Assembly: GCA_003542935.1 (NCBI GenBank)
Contig: DPJQ01000016.1
Location: forward strand, 26,513 to 35,388
DNA from: Lachnospiraceae bacterium
GTDB lineage: Bacteria > Bacillota > Clostridia > Lachnospirales > Lachnospiraceae
Direction of reading: 5' to 3'
Length of the DNA: 8,876 bases
Positions 1-6,056 of the stretch are shown piece after piece. Numbering within the stretch: the first letter of the stretch is position 1; each line of letters begins with the position of its first letter. A model generated the notes under the pieces. That model worked only from the letters and a program-made list of their open reading frames with translations, searched no databases and had not been told where the DNA came from. The translations under genes were made by a program, and so were the position numbers.

Positions 1-660
1 GCCCGACAGGCTGTTCAGCAGCTCCGCTGCCAGCTCGGCCCCGTTTCTTCCTCTGCTTTTTATTCCCTGGATCAGCCATTTTTGCAAAGCAAAGTACATT
101 CTGTCGGCGTCTGCCCCGCCCACCAACAGGCTGTAAAACTTATGGTACTGCGCATCCGCCAGGATGACGATATGGTCATCCGCATTTTCCAGACGATCAA
201 AAACGATCTCCCAGTAACTGATCCGCCCTTTCAGCCGGTCTCCATTCGCGGGATAAATGCTTCGCAGCTGCCGGTATCCATAGGTATACTCCGCCAAGTC
301 TACCCCTTCAAAAAGAATCCCTGCATCATGCAGCCGATCCAGTTCCCCCTGCAGAATTTCTTTCAGCTCCTCATCCGTCACCTGTGTATCACTGGCAGGA
401 GGCAGAATCATGGATGTCAGCTCGATCCCTCTGGACTCATAATACCAGATATCTTTCAGCTTTTCGGTTACGGAAGTATAGTCGTTGGAATACACGTTCA
501 CCTCATTTTCCGCGTATTCGGGGTGGTTCAGGGTGCGCTCGTCGTTGTAATGCCCATAGACCTGGGGCAGGCGCATCACACCCAATACCAGCAGGGACAG
601 GCACAGCAGCATACTGCCCGTGGCGGCCATCTCGCCGAACCGTCTTTTCTTTCCCTGCAT
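1..660 (-). CDS. Membrane-anchored protein of unknown function, second tandem paralog, 3' end cut by window
   Basis: This ORF runs from an ATG at 660-658 to the left edge without a stop, giving 220 codons of an incomplete gene. An AGGAGG site at 674-669, 8 nt upstream, fixes the start. An in-frame ATG 17 codons earlier (711-709) has no ribosome site. Residues about 12-30 form one hydrophobic segment after a KKRR-containing basic start, so the rest is probably outside the membrane. The protein is clearly homologous to the gene immediately upstream (727-1626). Shared blocks include LVLGVMRLPQVYG, RTLNHPEY, SRGIEL and KGRISYW, in the same order, with no gross rearrangement over the visible part. 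I recognise no family and no catalytic motif. Its position suggests it is the fourth gene of the two-component operon, after a 66-nt spacer. A role in signal input or as a regulated envelope protein is inference. Confidence 0.85.
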   Translation of the reverse strand, partial: MQGKKRRFGEMAATGSMLLCLSLLVLGVMRLPQVYGHYNDERTLNHPEYAENEVNVYSNDYTSVTEKLKDIWYYESRGIELTSMILPPASDTQVTDEELKEILQGELDRLHDAGILFEGVDLAEYTYGYRQLRSIYPANGDRLKGRISYWEIVFDRLENADDHIVILADAQYHKFYSLLVGGADADRMYFALQKWLIQGIKSRGRNGAELAAELLNSLSG

Positions 661-687
661 GGCCTGCACCTCCTCTCCCTTTGTCCC

Positions 688-703
688 GGCCGTCACATCG
701 GCC
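688..703. repeat. Short inverted repeat in the spacer between the two paralogs
   Basis: GGCCG and CGGCC are perfect 5-bp arms around a 6-nt loop within the 66-nt spacer. Read in the direction of transcription, the T run precedes the hairpin rather than following it, so it does not look like an intrinsic terminator. It may be an RNA processing or stability element, or chance. Confidence 0.3.
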
Positions 704-726
704 AAAAACATATAAGCGTCCGCAGC

Positions 727-1626
727 TCACGTGCTCCATTGAATACCCGCCATGAAATAGGAGCCGTAATATTCGCTCCAGACTCCCAGGCGGCTGCCGT
801 CCGCCTTGATGACAATACTGTCCTCCACCTGAATACTCCAGTCCTCACCCGGAAACTCCTGCATACATTTTTCAAGAAGCACCGCCAGGTTTTCCACCCT
901 GTCTCCCCTTGCTTCCCCCCATTCTATTTCTGCCTCTTCCTCCGATATCGTGATACCGTAATATTCGGCAAATCCCTCCGACAGGGCGTCCATCAGCTCA
1001 ATGGCCATCTCCGTACCGGATCTATACTTCTCCTGCATTTGCACGGCCAGATATCCTCCCTGGACATCATTGTCCGTGCCGGCGTTTAGCCCGTCCATAA
1101 CTATAGCATACAGTTTATGGTACTCCGCATCCATCTGGACGCTTAAAAGCCCTTCTTCCCCCTCATAACTGAGAATCCAGTAGCTGATCCGCCCCTTCAT
1201 GCGGTCGCCGTTACCGGGATACAGATCGCACAGCTCCCGGTAGGACTGGTCATATTCGGACAGATCGATCACCGCATGAAGAATCCCCAGTCCATAGAGA
1301 CTGTCCAGCTCCTGCTGCAGGTATCCGGCCAACTCGCTGTCCGAAACCTCCCTGTCACCCGCTGCCGGGAGAGATACACTCTGCAGCTCGATACCGCGGC
1401 TCTGGTAAAACACGATATCCTGCAATTTTTCCTCCATAGACACGTAATCGCAGGCATAAACTTTCACATCATTTTCCGTGTACTCGGGGTGGTTCAAGGT
1501 TCGCCTGTCACTGTAGCTTCCGTAAACCTGGGGCAGCCGCATCACCCCCAGCACCAGCACGGCCAGAAAAAGCAGCATGATACCCGTGGCCGTTATCCGC
1601 CCCGGCAGGCTCTGTTTTTTATGCAT
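727..1626 (-). CDS. Membrane-anchored protein of unknown function, first tandem paralog
   Basis: A 299-aa protein with a short polar, basic start, one hydrophobic segment at about residues 11-30 and a long, acidic, probably extracytoplasmic remainder. I choose the ATG at 1626-1624. It has an AAGGGG ribosome site 8 nt upstream, and its N-terminus aligns with the downstream paralog. A GTG three codons earlier (1635) would sit on that ribosome site. The ATG overlaps the stop of the sensor kinase gene (1621-1619), giving an 8-nt overlap and probable translational coupling. No known domain is evident. The N-terminal two thirds match the next gene closely, while the acidic C-terminal third (EEEAEIEWGEARGD and an aromatic-rich YYGSYF tail) has no visible counterpart because that gene is cut. 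Coupling to the kinase suggests an accessory sensor or modulator, or an effector of the system. This is inference; I know of no named family. Confidence 0.88.
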   Translation of the reverse strand: MHKKQSLPGRITATGIMLLFLAVLVLGVMRLPQVYGSYSDRRTLNHPEYTENDVKVYACDYVSMEEKLQDIVFYQSRGIELQSVSLPAAGDREVSDSELAGYLQQELDSLYGLGILHAVIDLSEYDQSYRELCDLYPGNGDRMKGRISYWILSYEGEEGLLSVQMDAEYHKLYAIVMDGLNAGTDNDVQGGYLAVQMQEKYRSGTEMAIELMDALSEGFAEYYGITISEEEAEIEWGEARGDRVENLAVLLEKCMQEFPGEDWSIQVEDSIVIKADGSRLGVWSEYYGSYFMAGIQWST

Positions 1627-3097
1627 TGCCCACACCCCTTTTCACCGGCAACCCCTCCCGGGGAATCTGTCCTTCCCGGGAAATCATTTCTTCTGCTATC
1701 CCATGATCCGGCAAAACCACCAGCACACCTGTCCCCTTGCCCGGTTCACTGTCCATGTACCATTTTCCCTGATGCAGTTCCACGATCTTTCCGCAAAGGG
1801 CCAAGCCGATACCGGAGCCCCCTTCCTTGCGGGCCCGGGATTTATCCACCATATAAAAAGCCTCCGTCACCCGGCTGAGTTCTTCCCTGGGCATGCCCAC
1901 GCCGTCATCCAGAAAAATGATCTGGTAACTCCCGGGAACCGCCTTGCCGCGAACCCATATATGCCCTCCCCTGGGACAGGCTTTCCTGGCATTATCGATA
2001 ATATTACCAAACAAAGACAGCAAGAGATCCCTGTCCCCGCAGACCTGCCCCGGATCCATCCGAAACGCCAGCGTAACATTTTTTTCCTCAAGGAGCTTTT
2101 CCGTCATCTGCCGGAGGGCATCCGCCAGCTCCTCCACATCCAGAAGGCGGAAAGCCACGTCCTGCTTATCCATGCCAATAAGCTCCAACAGCTTGTGGGA
2201 CAGCCGCTCCAGGCGTTTCCCCTGCTGGTAGATATAATCCGCCGAGGTCAGCCGCTCCTCCTCGTTCATATCCATCATCCGCAGCATGTCCGCATAGCCA
2301 ATGATAGAAGTCAGCGGCGTCTTCAGTTCATGGGCGAAGGCTGCCGTGAAATCTTCCTGTCTGCGGGCCGAGAGACGAAGCTCCTCCATACTCTGCTCCA
2401 GCCGGTCCGCCATATGGTTGAAATCACCGATCAGCTCAGCCACTTCATCATGTCCCCGGGGCTTTGCCCTGCTGGAGTAATCCCCTTTGGCAAAACGATC
2501 CGTCACCCGGGAAAGATCCCGGATCGGCTTCGTCAGACCGTGGGCAAACAGCAGGGCCCACACGGCCACCGCACAGAACGTAATCAGGATCGCCACCCTG
2601 TACTGGCCGTACAGCCGCTGACGATCCTCATAAATATAGGAAACATCCACATTCCGTTCCATATAGTAGACATTTCCTTCATAAGCTATATAAAACAGAG
2701 CCTCCAGATAATACCGCCCGTTCTCGTCCGATATCTGGCTCACGCACTCCGATTCCTCCAGCGGGATATCCACGAGGCTGCTCACATAATCACCTTTCTC
2801 AAAAATAGCTTCTTTCCGGGAATTGTAAATGCGAAACACATTTCTCTCATTTCCCATACTCTCCCAGATGGATTCCGCGATACTGGCCGCATTCTCGTCG
2901 TTGATCTGCTCCTCGGGCAGATTCTGCAGTGCCGTCAGAAAAGCATACTGATACATCTGGTTTTCCCGGAAGCTCCGCTCCTTTTCCCGGTTCAGAGAAG
3001 TCTGATAGTTGGCGTTCAGCACCCAGACGCCGAACAGGGCAAAGGCCAGAAGCGTCGAAACCATCATTCCCAAAAACAGTTTTCCGTACAGTTTCAT
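1619..3097 (-). CDS. Sensor histidine kinase, HAMP type, partner of the adjacent OmpR-family regulator
   Basis: A 492-aa membrane-bound kinase that should autophosphorylate on histidine and pass phosphate to the response regulator encoded just upstream. The layout is complete. There is a transmembrane segment at about 7-29, an extracytoplasmic sensor region at 30-167 and a second transmembrane segment at about 168-188. A HAMP linker spans about 189-242. The dimerisation domain carries the H-box FAHELKTPLTS with phospho-acceptor H256. The ATPase domain has N-box residues N365 and N369, the DDGVG G1 motif (D397, G399, G401), F414 and the GGSGIGL G2 motif (426-432). All catalytic landmarks are present. 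The sensor region is about 140 residues and matches no ligand-binding fold I can name. The start at 3097 has a GGGG purine stretch upstream, and 37 nt separate it from the regulator stop. The C-terminal tail is unusually basic and proline-containing (REGLPVKRGVGNA), and its last codons encode the start of the next gene in another frame. Confidence 0.95.
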   Translation of the reverse strand: MKLYGKLFLGMMVSTLLAFALFGVWVLNANYQTSLNREKERSFRENQMYQYAFLTALQNLPEEQINDENAASIAESIWESMGNERNVFRIYNSRKEAIFEKGDYVSSLVDIPLEESECVSQISDENGRYYLEALFYIAYEGNVYYMERNVDVSYIYEDRQRLYGQYRVAILITFCAVAVWALLFAHGLTKPIRDLSRVTDRFAKGDYSSRAKPRGHDEVAELIGDFNHMADRLEQSMEELRLSARRQEDFTAAFAHELKTPLTSIIGYADMLRMMDMNEEERLTSADYIYQQGKRLERLSHKLLELIGMDKQDVAFRLLDVEELADALRQMTEKLLEEKNVTLAFRMDPGQVCGDRDLLLSLFGNIIDNARKACPRGGHIWVRGKAVPGSYQIIFLDDGVGMPREELSRVTEAFYMVDKSRARKEGGSGIGLALCGKIVELHQGKWYMDSEPGKGTGVLVVLPDHGIAEEMISREGQIPREGLPVKRGVGNA

Positions 3098-3134
3098 ACC
3101 TTCACCCCACCGACTGCCTGATGTCTCCCCTGTC

Positions 3135-3791
3135 TCACATTACATGGAGGCGATACCCGATCTTGTACACAGCCTCGATCTGGCTCTCCCAGCCCAGCTT
3201 CCTCCGAAGGCGCTGGACATGGAGATCCACCGTGCGGCTGTCCCCCATATAGCTGCTCTGCCATACCTGCTCATAGATGGTTTCCCGGTACAGGGCGATA
3301 TTCGGATTCTGGGCAAACAAAAGCAACAGTTCAAACTCTTTCAGCGTCAAGCTGATCTCCGTGCCGCCCTTGGTCACGGTGCGTGAGGGTATATCGATCA
3401 CCACGTCCAGCACTTCTATCATCTGATCCGTCTTGTGGAACCGCCGCAGCACGCTCTCGATCCGTGCCAGCAGCTCCACCACCTCGAAAGGCTTGGCGAT
3501 ATAATCGTCCGCCCCCGCTTTCAATCCCTTGACCTTATCCGCCGTCGTTCCCATCGCCGTCAGAAAAATCACGGGAATGTCAAACTGTTTCGCATACTCC
3601 AGAAGCTCATACCCGTTCACCTTGGGCAGCATGACATCCAACAGGCACAGGTCATAGTGCCCTTTCTCCAGACGGTCCGCTCCCTCCAGACCGTCGTAAG
3701 CACAATCACACTGATAACCGTTCTTCACCAGGTTCATACGGATCAGATTCGCGATCGGCTCCTCATCCTCTACTACCAATATTCGATTCAT
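3135..3791 (-). CDS. OmpR/PhoB-family response regulator
   Basis: A 218-aa DNA-binding response regulator. The N-terminal receiver domain has the acidic pair E8 and D9, phospho-acceptor D52 in LLDVMLP, T78 in FLTA, and K100 in the KPF motif. A C-terminal winged helix (about 125-218) carries the LTLKEFELLLLF and RTVDLHVQRLRRKLG signatures typical of the OmpR/PhoB family. I choose the ATG at 3791, giving MNRILVVEDEEP, the normal family N-terminus, with a GAGGTGG ribosome site at 3803-3797. A GTG three codons upstream (3800) lies inside that ribosome site. It is the first gene of a probable four-gene operon with the kinase and two paralogous membrane proteins. The leader carries tandem 7-bp direct repeats with an 11-bp period and a hairpin. 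Specific target genes cannot be read from the sequence. Confidence 0.95.
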   Translation of the reverse strand: MNRILVVEDEEPIANLIRMNLVKNGYQCDCAYDGLEGADRLEKGHYDLCLLDVMLPKVNGYELLEYAKQFDIPVIFLTAMGTTADKVKGLKAGADDYIAKPFEVVELLARIESVLRRFHKTDQMIEVLDVVIDIPSRTVTKGGTEISLTLKEFELLLLFAQNPNIALYRETIYEQVWQSSYMGDSRTVDLHVQRLRRKLGWESQIEAVYKIGYRLHVM

Positions 3792-3815
3792 ATACTCCAC
3801 CTCATCTGTAGTACT

Positions 3816-3845
3816 TTCCCGGCCTGCCCTTATTCAGGCCGAAAA
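3816..3845 (-). promoter_or_regulatory. Leader hairpin upstream of the response regulator
   Basis: CGGCCTG (3820-3826) and CAGGCCG (3835-3841) form a perfect 7-bp stem with an 8-nt loop. In the minus-strand RNA the stem can be lengthened by two G-U and two A-U pairs to about 11 bp. It lies about 12 nt before the ribosome site. No U run follows it in the sense direction, so it is not a standard intrinsic terminator. It could affect translation or mRNA stability. Confidence 0.4.
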
Positions 3846-3853
3846 TGCCCACG

Positions 3854-3888
3854 ATTACTTTACCCGGTAATTGTATCATATTTGTATC
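3854..3888 (-). promoter_or_regulatory. Tandem direct repeats and candidate promoter of the two-component operon
   Basis: Read on the minus strand, GATACAA occurs twice (3888-3882 and 3877-3871), separated by 4 bp, so the repeat period is 11 bp. That is the geometry of PhoB/OmpR-type response regulator sites, and the next gene encodes such a regulator. Possible -10 elements are TATGAT (3880-3875) or TACAAT (3875-3870), both overlapping the repeats. Others are TAAAGT (3862-3857) or AGTAAT (3859-3854), 8-11 nt downstream of them, as in activated promoters lacking a good -35. I see no convincing -35 hexamer. The repeats are seen directly; the role is inferred. Confidence 0.5.
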
Positions 3889-3920
3889 GATGAAGGAAAA
3901 AATATACGAAAATCTGCAAA

Positions 3921-4856
3921 CTATTCCAGAAGTGCCCTGGCCGTAAATTCATCCATAAAAAGATGTGTTATGTAGTGCCCTGCCAAAGCTCCTTTGAGTG
4001 CCAGGGCTTTTCTCTTATCCATCACCACACCGATCCGGATCCTTTTCTGAAGAATTGTGTCCAGGCCGATAGCCATGATCCGGTTATACAGCTCCCCGTC
4101 GCGGTAGGAGCCGTCCGCCAGATAATGCCGGGAACAGATATCCCCCACATATCCTTCCTCCAGCATACTCTGATATTCTTCCTCGGTAAAATACCCGCCC
4201 TTGATCAGTACGGAATCCGGACTCAGGCGCCCCACGCTGAACATGAGAACCGTGGTGCGTTCAATCAGATCCATCATATTGCGGACATTGGGATCCCGCA
4301 TCAGAACCTGGGCGGTCTCCGAATTTCCCACCCTGGAAGGTACCGGCAGCGTATAGCCGAGGGCGTGGTAGTTTTCGGCAAATCTGCGGATCACACTCTC
4401 CGCACCGCTGCTGCTGGCATTGCAGGTAACACTTCCGTGAAGGCTGACGATCCTGAGATCGGGTATGGCTTTTGGAATCAAATTAGAAGCAATCGTATCC
4501 ATCGTGGTTCCCCAGGGAATGCCTAAAATATCTCCCGGCTTCAACGCCTGGTTCAAAAAGGGTACTACGGCCGCACTGACATCCCTGCCGATGACCTCCG
4601 GACTGTCAATATCCGCATTGACCACTGTCACCTGCTCCAGTTGATATTTTGACTTAATCTCCAACTCCAGCTCATACTGGCTCATCACGGGAAGATGCAG
4701 ATGAAACGTCACGTAATGATTATCCACCGCTCTTTTCAGCATACGGGATATGGTAGCCGTGGAGAGTTCCTCACTGACCGCGATATCTTTCTGGCTCATT
4801 TGCAACAGATAATATTTTTTAACCACTCGAATAAATTGACTGGAAAGCATTTCCAT
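3921..4856 (-). CDS. SorC/DeoR-type sugar-responsive transcriptional regulator
   Basis: A 311-aa protein with an N-terminal helix-turn-helix (about 18-43: MSQKDIAVSEELSTATISRMLKRA) and a SorC-type sugar-binding domain filling residues from about 55 to the end. Family landmarks are GDILGIPWGTT (108-118), the SLHGS segment, GDICSRHYLADG and the C-terminal DEFTARALLE. SorC proteins usually bind a phosphorylated sugar, and binding changes operator affinity. I choose the ATG at 4856 because AGGGGG lies 6 nt upstream (4868-4863). The ATG at 4877 has no ribosome site and falls in a likely promoter. The gene follows the kinase/PHP/isomerase operon after its terminator, which makes that operon the obvious target, with a phosphorylated pathway intermediate as effector. 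I see no clear terminator in the 64 nt after its stop, so read-through into the two-component operon is possible. Confidence 0.9.
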   Translation of the reverse strand: MEMLSSQFIRVVKKYYLLQMSQKDIAVSEELSTATISRMLKRAVDNHYVTFHLHLPVMSQYELELEIKSKYQLEQVTVVNADIDSPEVIGRDVSAAVVPFLNQALKPGDILGIPWGTTMDTIASNLIPKAIPDLRIVSLHGSVTCNASSSGAESVIRRFAENYHALGYTLPVPSRVGNSETAQVLMRDPNVRNMMDLIERTTVLMFSVGRLSPDSVLIKGGYFTEEEYQSMLEEGYVGDICSRHYLADGSYRDGELYNRIMAIGLDTILQKRIRIGVVMDKRKALALKGALAGHYITHLFMDEFTARALLE

Positions 4857-4874
4857 AATGATCCCCCTGTTTTG

Positions 4875-4914
4875 CATATATACTTAGTGTAACACGCCCC
4901 CAATGATATTTCTA
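4875..4914 (-). promoter_or_regulatory. Candidate promoter of the SorC-type regulator gene
   Basis: Two overlapping minus-strand candidates are visible. One is TAGAAA (4914-4909), a 17-bp spacer and an extended -10 TGTTACACT (TG at 4894-4893, hexamer 4891-4886). The other is TTGGGG (4903-4898), a 17-bp spacer and TATATG (4880-4875). The first leaves a more normal leader before the chosen start at 4856. The small palindrome GTGTTACAC lies across the extended -10 and could be an operator half. All of this is by eye. Confidence 0.4.
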
Positions 4915-4919
4915 CCGTG

Positions 4920-4957
4920 AAAATACACAGGGCTCACACTCCGCGTGCGAACCCTGT
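4920..4957 (-). terminator. Rho-independent terminator of the kinase/PHP/isomerase operon
   Basis: Positions 4927-4939 and 4945-4957 pair over 13 bp, including two G-U wobbles, around a 5-nt loop, with a GC-rich lower half (ACAGGG/CCCTGT). In the minus-strand RNA the stem is followed by GUAUUUUC, a short, imperfect U run. No U run follows in the plus direction. It lies about 70 nt beyond the isomerase stop and just upstream of the regulator promoter. Confidence 0.75.
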
Positions 4958-5028
4958 ACCTTGATCCTATGTTTGAGAAAAATCATTTACACACAAGAGG
5001 CTCCGCCATCTGCAGCCTTCCCGCATAC

Positions 5029-6024
5029 TCAGACATTAAAAACGGCTTCGCGGACAACCCTGGTCATCTCACAGGGATCACCATTTTCAATCACATCTTT
5101 CAGCCTGTCAAATCCGATCTTATCCACCATGCCGTCGTATGCTTTCATATTCAGAACACTCTCCCTGGTAGCCTGATAGGAATTTTCACGATAGGGGAAG
5201 ATATCTACAGCGATAAAACCGTCATAATTCACTTTGCGGAGAGAGTAAAACATCTCAATATATTCTGTAAGCCGCAGAGAGCCTACGATCATATCATCAT
5301 CCCACAGATTATAGTTATCGTTAGCATGGATCATGAACAGTTTATTGTAGCGGGCCGCCACCTCGATATTCTGTGCCACGCTCTGCTGCGCCTGGAACAC
5401 ATGGCCGGTGTCGATAGCGACGCCTACATTTTTCCGGTCCACCTCCATACAAATCAGAAGAGCCGTCATGGTAGTGTCCACCAGGCAGCGGTTCCTGGGC
5501 TCGCGGATCTTTCCCTCCAGGGTCAGGTTGACCTCCGGGTTATAATCCGCCAGCTCCCGGACGGACTTGATCAGATAATCCCACTGTTTCGTATAATCCG
5601 TCTGCAGGGGATAGTCAAAGCCGTCCTGGCCCAACCACAGATTCACGCTGGGCTTTCCCACCAGAGCCGCATTGAAATCAATATTCTGGCGGATCAGCTC
5701 CATGGCCTTCTTTCTTGTCTCCGCATCGGATGCCCCAAGGGAACCTTTCTGCCAGGCCCTGTCGCCAAACACCTGGGGCAATACCGACGAAGCCACCAGG
5801 CCGGAACCGGTGAGAATCTCATTGACGGTATCCGGCCGGGAGAGCGGGCCCTCCGGCGCCTGATACAGATCCGCGCCGTCCAGCACCTGCATTTCCTCCA
5901 GGCTCTTGATTACATCTGCAAATTCCACCTTATCCACCGCAGGGTCTTTATACCCGCATTTCATAAACCGGTCGGAAGTCTGTCCCAGTGACCCGATGAT
6001 TGCGCTGTATTTTATATTGCTCAT
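5029..6024 (-). CDS. Xylose-isomerase-like TIM-barrel sugar isomerase/epimerase
   Basis: A 331-aa cytoplasmic protein of the xylose isomerase-like/AP endonuclease 2 superfamily, whose members use divalent metal to isomerise or epimerise sugars. Candidate metal ligands sit in the expected order on barrel strands: E170 (NLTLEGKI), D205 and H208 (AIDTGHV), H233 and D236 (MIHANDN) and D274 (VAVDIFP-like, read AVDIFP). The segment NLWLGQDGFDYP (128-139) resembles the WxGxxGxE/D region of xylose isomerases. At 331 residues it is shorter than classical xylose or rhamnose isomerases (above 400) and closer to 3-epimerases and short isomerases. The start has GGAGGG 8 nt upstream. It is the last gene of the operon, 32 nt after the PHP gene. 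With a rhamnulokinase-like kinase beside it, it probably makes the ketose that the kinase phosphorylates. Substrate and exact reaction are not determinable here. Confidence 0.85.
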   Translation of the reverse strand: MSNIKYSAIIGSLGQTSDRFMKCGYKDPAVDKVEFADVIKSLEEMQVLDGADLYQAPEGPLSRPDTVNEILTGSGLVASSVLPQVFGDRAWQKGSLGASDAETRKKAMELIRQNIDFNAALVGKPSVNLWLGQDGFDYPLQTDYTKQWDYLIKSVRELADYNPEVNLTLEGKIREPRNRCLVDTTMTALLICMEVDRKNVGVAIDTGHVFQAQQSVAQNIEVAARYNKLFMIHANDNYNLWDDDMIVGSLRLTEYIEMFYSLRKVNYDGFIAVDIFPYRENSYQATRESVLNMKAYDGMVDKIGFDRLKDVIENGDPCEMTRVVREAVFNV

Positions 6025-6056
6025 ATTCTGTTCCCTCCCTGTCTGTTTTTATCCGT

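Noticed and set aside
688..703. Inverted repeat between paralogs as a terminator
   Set aside because: In the direction of transcription the T run comes before the stem, not after it, so it lacks the form of an intrinsic terminator.
693..875. Minus-strand ORF of 60 codons at the 3' end of the first paralog
   Set aside because: It overlaps the real gene in another frame, has no ribosome site and shows no similarity to anything recognisable.
82..1089. Plus-strand ORF of 335 codons across both paralogs
   Set aside because: It is antisense to two clearly homologous genes that have proper ribosome sites, and its translation has no domain.
1577..3121. Plus-strand ORF of 514 codons opposite the histidine kinase
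   Set aside because: It lies antisense to a complete kinase with all catalytic motifs. Its translation is rich in His, Pro and Gln and shows no domain, typical of an antisense shadow in GC-rich coding DNA.
4857..4877. Upstream ATG adding seven residues to the SorC regulator
   Set aside because: It has no ribosome site and overlaps a candidate -10 element, whereas the ATG at 4856 has AGGGGG at ideal spacing.
4945..5991. Plus-strand ORF of 348 codons opposite the TIM-barrel gene
   Set aside because: It mirrors the isomerase, starts inside the terminator hairpin, has no ribosome site and shows no recognisable domain.
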